In this document: one piece after another, positions 45,341 through 60,000 of the stretch
Numbering within the stretch: the stretch's first letter is position 1
How the letters are laid out: the number at the start of each line of letters is the position of its first letter
DNA from: Apostichopus japonicus
Lineage: Eukaryota; Echinodermata; Holothuroidea; Aspidochirotida; Stichopodidae
Direction of reading: 5' to 3'
DNA: 60,000 nt
Assembly (NCBI RefSeq): GCF_037975245.1
Contig: NC_092578.1
Span: 17,989,821 to 18,049,820 of the forward strand
Notes under the pieces: generated by a model
Seen by the model: the letters and a program-made list of their open reading frames with translations, nothing else
Database searches by the model: none
What the model was told of the DNA's origin: nothing
Made by a program: the position numbers and the translations under genes

Positions 45341-45525
45341 GGGGTAGGGGGAGCAGAGGGGAAGGGGAGCAGAGTGGAGGGGGAGCAGAGGGGAGGGGAG
45401 CAGAGGGGAGGGGGAGCAGAAGGGAGGGGAGCAGAGGGGAGGGGGAGCAGAGGGGAAGGGGAGCAGAGGGGAGGGGGAGCAGAGGGGAGGGGATTAGAAG
45501 GGGGAGGAGAGGAGGGGAGGAAGAT
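45341..45525 (+). repeat. Purine-rich GGGGAGCAGA minisatellite
   Basis: About 185 bp on the plus strand of nearly pure purine built from GGGGAGCAGAGGGGA-like units of 14-16 bp. Open frames over it (Gly/Glu/Arg-rich on plus, Pro/Ser-rich on minus) are caused by the repeat. Confidence 0.92.
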
Positions 45526-46869
45526 TGTTTTAGCGCATGCAGTATAACATTTTTTTATGGATTGCATTGTGTTTGATTATCTTTTCCCGAATTTTTTAAG
45601 TTTTTCACCAAAACCACTTTTGATTTTTGAAAATCTCGTGTCCAAAGTACAAGGAGTTGTAATATTTTCTTTTAGGTCTTCGAAGAAGAAATTTTCACTG
45701 TAAATATACAAGTTACGTTTGAAAACGAGAAGTATGTTATGAGTTCTTGTCATGTTTCTGCCTTCCCTTGTGTTACACCTTTTACTACCCGAGAAAAAGT
45801 TTAAATTGCACAGATGTGTAGCGTAAACATATGAAAGTTCCCATGTCGTTTTTAATCTCTTCCAACCTTTATGTCTCTCGCACAAGAAAAAAAAATCCTT
45901 CATACTATTTACAACTTTGTTAAGACTAAAAGTTGGCAATTCTCAGACCCCTACTATGATGGTACCTCATCTTAGAATGCGATTGAGTTACAAGAGGTAA
46001 ACTTTCGTTCCAACTCAATCCCAACCTCTATGCTTGGTTATGGAATTGTTGGACCCCCGGACATGGTTATCGTTTGACGTTAGACGGGTTGCTGTGGGCG
46101 TTTAGAAAGAAACTGGCTAGACGAGATGAACCGGGAGGAAGAATCGATGTGAACCTTCTGTGATTCTGTACCCACAGGGATTCCTTAAGTGGTTGTGGAA
46201 TTTGTGAGAAATACAGACTTAATTGTTTATTGAAGTCATGCACCCTCATTTTGATTGTTATAAATCGATCGAAGTTACTTCGAAATGTTTAGTCTACTTG
46301 TCAACACAGTGAGCTTTTAAATATAAACTTGTCTTTCAAATTCGGGTTCGGGAGACATACAAGACAATCTGTGGCGGATGCATGCATTCTTGGAAGAGGG
46401 GCCATTGCTACCGAAATAGCAGTGCAGTGCATAACTTAAAGTGCTTTCAAAAAACAAAAACTCGCTGCCAGGGCCCTCCTTGATTGCCTCAACATGAAGT
46501 AAACAAAATTGTCCTACAAGTTTGATCGTAGGTTACCACCTCTAGCATATTTGGAGACATTGTTTTTTCCCTCCAAAAACTAGGAAAAAAAGGAGCAACC
46601 TTCATTGCTACCCGTAAGTTTTAGAATGTTTCTTGCGAAAAGTGTTCAAAAGTAGTTTCCGCCTACACCAAATTATTTTCGAACAGTACAAAGTGTTGAA
46701 AATGTGCAAAAGAAAACTGTCGCAAGGTGGTAAACTTCTTTAAAGGAAGCAGTAGAATGCTCGTTAAAACTTGGCAATCAGAGACCATTATTTGACTTGG
46801 TAGCATTTGTATATATATGAATATATATATATATATATATACATAAATATATATATATATATATATTTA

Positions 46870-46934
<65 letters not shown>

Positions 46935-48888
46935 GATGGGGGGGGGGGGTTGAATTAAATGACCTTTAACCTTAACACTACAGTGCAGAAAAAGGAGGCC
47001 TTAAAATGTAGAACTTAAGTATGACGCTTGTAACCATAACACCGACTACCAGCCTCAATCATTCACAAAGTTTTAATGTGTTTATGAGTCATTGGAGCAA
47101 TTGTATAATGGAAAAGAAAACAGCATGGTTTAGTCATTAGTTGGGCACGTTGTAGTACTAAAGCATAAGTAATGGCTTCTCTGACTACTTTGACTTTTAA
47201 TAAGTGTCAAGTTATCCTGTCTACCAACGTTTATTCTTTTCGTGTCTGTATAGTACTTGTTATTGACTTTATGCACAGGGTGTTGAACTTACACTGAACC
47301 GTTTCCAAAAGTGACTAACTTTTTCGGTAATGTTTCTCACACATTGGCGTATATCTAGCCTTCTTTTCCTTTTAGGTGGCATAATACGTTTCTTAGAGGG
47401 AGGGGGGAACTTTTTCCGGGGAAGGCAGAGTACTGCTCGAACCTATAGAAAAGAATACTCCCTTTTTTTGGGGGGGGGGGGGGAGAGCGAAGGGCAGACA
47501 ATTGTTTGGAGAAGGTAAGGGGGTGGCCGCCGACCTACACCGGGCTTCACCCCAGGACCCGGCATCAATTAGGGTTCCGGGAATGGTATTGGATAAAGGG
47601 TAATTATTTGCTCATTTCATCAATCCTAATATTCTTTAGTTAAGGAAATTTGAAGATTTCAAAAAAGGGGATTCGATGACATTGTTATTGACGTGGTCCA
47701 ACCGTAACTCTCGACGCCCCGAGACCAGTTTGATAACGTGAGGTCATATCAAATCCAACACAAAATAGTATGTAAATAGTTTAGCAGAAAACAACGTACA
47801 CGGCCTTCCAGGTTTGATATAATATAAAGTTATTTGCCCTTAATTGTCAAGCATCGCCAAAGAGTCTAGTACAGAAGAGGCCAGGCCGGGTTATGGTAGG
47901 CTAATTGAACTTTGAAAAACAGATGACGGACGCCCTCGGTAATGAGTTTGTTTTACATAGGACCAATTAAAATCCTAGCCAAGTTCAACGGATTAAGTAT
48001 GCTCATTGCACTTTTTGGTTAAAATAATTGAGCAATGATAAACATTGCCTTCTAAACAAAGAAAAAAAAAGAAAGAAGCGTACTTTATCTACGGTTTGAT
48101 GCCGGTTAAATGGGATAGCCACACTAAACTTCCGGGACGAGGAAACTGTAAATGAGATAAGTATAAAACACTGCCGCTGTAACATCCGATTCAGTGGAAG
48201 TTCTAGTCAGTTTGTTTGAAGTGGTATACAAAAGACTTCTTTCGTCCAAAACAGAGCATTTGTTTATGTTAATTAGCCCCTTTAGATTAACAGTTTATAA
48301 CACTTATAGTACCTCCCACAGTGGGTAAAGTATGATATTGTACTACTCGTTTTGGAGGGCCTATATACACCACCGGCAAAATACGTTAAAACAGTGAAGT
48401 TTTTGTGCGTTTACTTTGGTATCTTGTGTATGTGTACCGGTATCGTCAATTTATTCTTATATATATCATATTCAATTGCCATGACATTCTGTTTAATTAA
48501 CCTGGCTACATACGGACACCCCCCCCCCCGACGGTATTCACAAATAAACAGTTGCGCCCCCTTATTATGTGTTGTGCCCCCCGTGCCCCCCCCCCCCCCA
48601 TATTGAAATGTGAGGCGACGCCACTGTGTGTACAATTGTTGCGAAAAGAATTCTTTTCAAGAAGAATGCCTTAAGGCGTTACACAGAGGCATCATCTCGA
48701 ATGGAATCATTGACTCGAGTCACTGTAGGCCTATTCTTGTTCTATGGAGCAAATAACTTCCTAAAGCTCTATGAGTCTTTTTTTCCTATGGAAACCTTAT
48801 TGACTCGAGTCTGTACCTTGTTACGACACTGGTATTAGATTCGTGTCCAGCATATTCACATGCTAGTTAACATTACTACCGCACTATC
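45526..48888. other. Intergenic region, no supported gene
   Basis: Between CNOT9 and the CUB gene. It holds a long (AT)n block, poly(G) tracts at about 46938-46948 and 47468-47481, and poly(C) runs at 48520-48529 and 48587-48599. A 120-codon minus-strand frame at 45577-45939 shows no family features. Confidence 0.7.
46816..46931. repeat. (AT)n microsatellite
   Basis: Long near-pure AT dinucleotide repeat with short TATACATAAATATA and TTTATAATTATA interruptions, followed by a poly(G) tract. Confidence 0.95.
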
Positions 48889-48896
48889 GTAATATT

Positions 48897-49202
48897 CAAG
48901 GGCGTAGTGAATAATGTGGAGGGGCGGAAGTATCATTCCGCCCCCCCCCCCCGCTTCGCAAGTCAGAAAACCCCTTTTTCATTTCCAAATGAGAAAAAAA
49001 AATCTCATTTGGAGCACCAAATTGCATCTAAGGCCAGGTGAAAATACAAAATTAAGTTTACAAAATGGATTGGGTGTTGAAGTGTGCTATATTGCACCAA
49101 ATTGCATCTGAGGCCACCTGGAAAACCCCTCCTCTAAACCCCTCCCCCAGGCCGGCCATCAGTCTTCAGCCCCCCACTCAAAAGTACCTTCCTACGCCAC
49201 TG
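48897..49202. mobile_element. hAT-like MITE with perfect 8-bp target duplication
   Basis: 306 bp flanked by GTAATATT on both sides (48889-48896 and 49203-49210). Ends CAAGGGCGTAG and CTACGCCACTG are imperfect inverted repeats. It has an internal poly(C) tract and a duplicated GCACCAAATTGCATCT block. Same family as the copy at 33678-33918. Confidence 0.88.
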
Positions 49203-49210
49203 GTAATATT

Positions 49211-50396
49211 AATAAAACAACATAACAATAGAATTGTTAATATAATGTATCATTTTACCATGTAATCGTATATGCAACAATATTATTGTGGATGCTTTAT
49301 ATTATATTATTATGATACATTATTATTGTATGATACCATGCAGAAAATAACGATTCTACATGGTGTTGTTGACAAATTTGGGATGTTGTAATGAACATTG
49401 CAGAGTGCTGTCGATACTAAATTTCGATCAGTAAACATTAATACTTATCTGAAATTATGTGAATATTGTGGTTACCGTGCATAATGTTACAAGTAAAAGA
49501 GAATGATGCGTCGAAACCGAGTTGATGGATTGCAACAATAAACATATTTTCCTGCCTATGTAAGCATAACTAATATCTGCAACACTAATAAACACCTTCT
49601 TTGCCCTTACGCTTGAACCTATATACGAAATAAGTCTACCAACACTCAGCTGCTCTGGTCTGTGTGACAATTAAATAAGCTTAGGCCAATGTTCAACTTG
49701 AATTACATAAGTATACGAAGTCTATAAAATGAATGAAAAACAATAAAAAAATATTTTTTTTTGAAAACTTCCATTCTAAAATGAATGAACATTTCTTCTG
49801 CATGCAATGGAACTTAGATACACGTATTTAGGGTTATATCAAAATATTTCTTCTCCTTATTTAGACCAATGTTTCCTCTCTAGATAAATATCAGCGCCAT
49901 ATTGTGCTATATACTTTAAGGTAGGACTGGCTATAAAACAGGTTTAGTCCCTGCCTTTGGCCTATAAAGCTCATGATCGCTATTGGTAAGTTCATTGTTA
50001 TATGTGCAGTGTAGATACAAAGTACGTTCAAGAATGAATTTATGTCAATGAATTTTTCTTCCACCAGTGAAATTGACAAACCAGTCCCACCCTACCTATT
50101 GAGAGCCTACCTACAATGAAACACATATGACACGCTATGCAGTTGCCTATATGTATATATAAATAAATACACAAAATGAAACACATGTCCCTCCTGCCCC
50201 CAAAACGAAATTTACGCTCAAGTTCTCAGTACATGTATAAATAATCCATTTAAATAGAATGATTCAAACAAGGCACTTAATTCCAATCCTTTTTTCAATC
50301 ATCCATTCACGAAAGTATCATAAACTAAGACAAATATCATTTTGTTGCTAATCTCTTTCCCCCCTGGATTGTTACCCGGTTCGTTTATATAAGTTT
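49211..50396. other. 3' flank of the CUB gene
   Basis: AT-rich DNA downstream of the CUB gene stop codon; presumably includes its 3' UTR. No minus-strand AATAAA could be set with confidence. No gene seen. Confidence 0.6.
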
Positions 50397-59968
<9,572 letters not shown>

Positions 59969-60000
59969 CTGAAAAGAAATATATATTACACAGAAGCTAG

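Noticed and set aside
45175-45576. 133-codon Gly/Arg/Glu-rich ORF and its Pro-rich antisense
   Set aside because: Low-complexity translation of the purine minisatellite. No splice or start support.
45577-45939. 120-codon minus-strand ORF
   Set aside because: No recognisable motif, Phe/Lys-rich AT-biased composition, no splice or homology support.

Overview
The window is animal genomic DNA: AT-rich, intron-rich and full of repeats. It holds two complete spliced genes and the 3' part of a third, and I see no bacterial, viral or organellar gene. The proteins, CR1-like LINE fragments and repeat types suggest a marine invertebrate deuterostome, perhaps an echinoderm such as a sea cucumber. That placement is an inference. 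Exons were assembled by hand from GT/AG sites, reading-phase continuity and recalled family conservation, with no alignment run.

Gene 1 (minus, 28111 to 1753) is a complete polypeptide N-acetylgalactosaminyltransferase of the GALNT1/GALNT13 type. It has 11 coding exons and 578 residues, and every junction is in phase. Its 15 kb intron 2 and 4 kb intron 3 carry most of the repeats, including an array of about 398-bp units dense in AGGTCA-type nuclear-receptor half-sites.

Gene 2 (plus, 35046 to 43623) is a complete CNOT9 (RQCD1/CAF40) gene with 8 coding exons and 296 residues, the Armadillo-repeat subunit of the CCR4-NOT deadenylase. It is divergent from gene 1; the roughly 7 kb between them holds LINE and MITE insertions and presumably both promoters. 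Its last intron contains a 1.7 kb hAT-like element and a TTAA-flanked MITE.

Gene 3 (minus, from beyond 60000 to 50397) is the C-terminal part of a probably secreted protein with a cysteine-rich LDLa-like segment and three CUB domains. Each CUB domain has only the first cysteine pair and a shared Gly-Asn-Gly motif. It is convergent with CNOT9. The 6.8 kb between them has no supported gene, but holds a purine-rich minisatellite, (AT)n and poly(G) tracts, and a short hAT element.

The mobile elements are unusually readable. There are four hAT-like elements (three with perfect 8-bp target duplications), a three-copy TTAA-flanked MITE family with one natural empty site, and a long-TIR MITE inserted in a LINE reverse-transcriptase ORF. 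There are also several CR1-like LINE fragments, two tRNA-derived SINE heads and numerous minisatellites. I found no evidence for a new multi-gene system. The most noteworthy items are the half-site array in the GALNT intron, the WGAEN variant of the GALNT catalytic motif and the two-cysteine CUB family.
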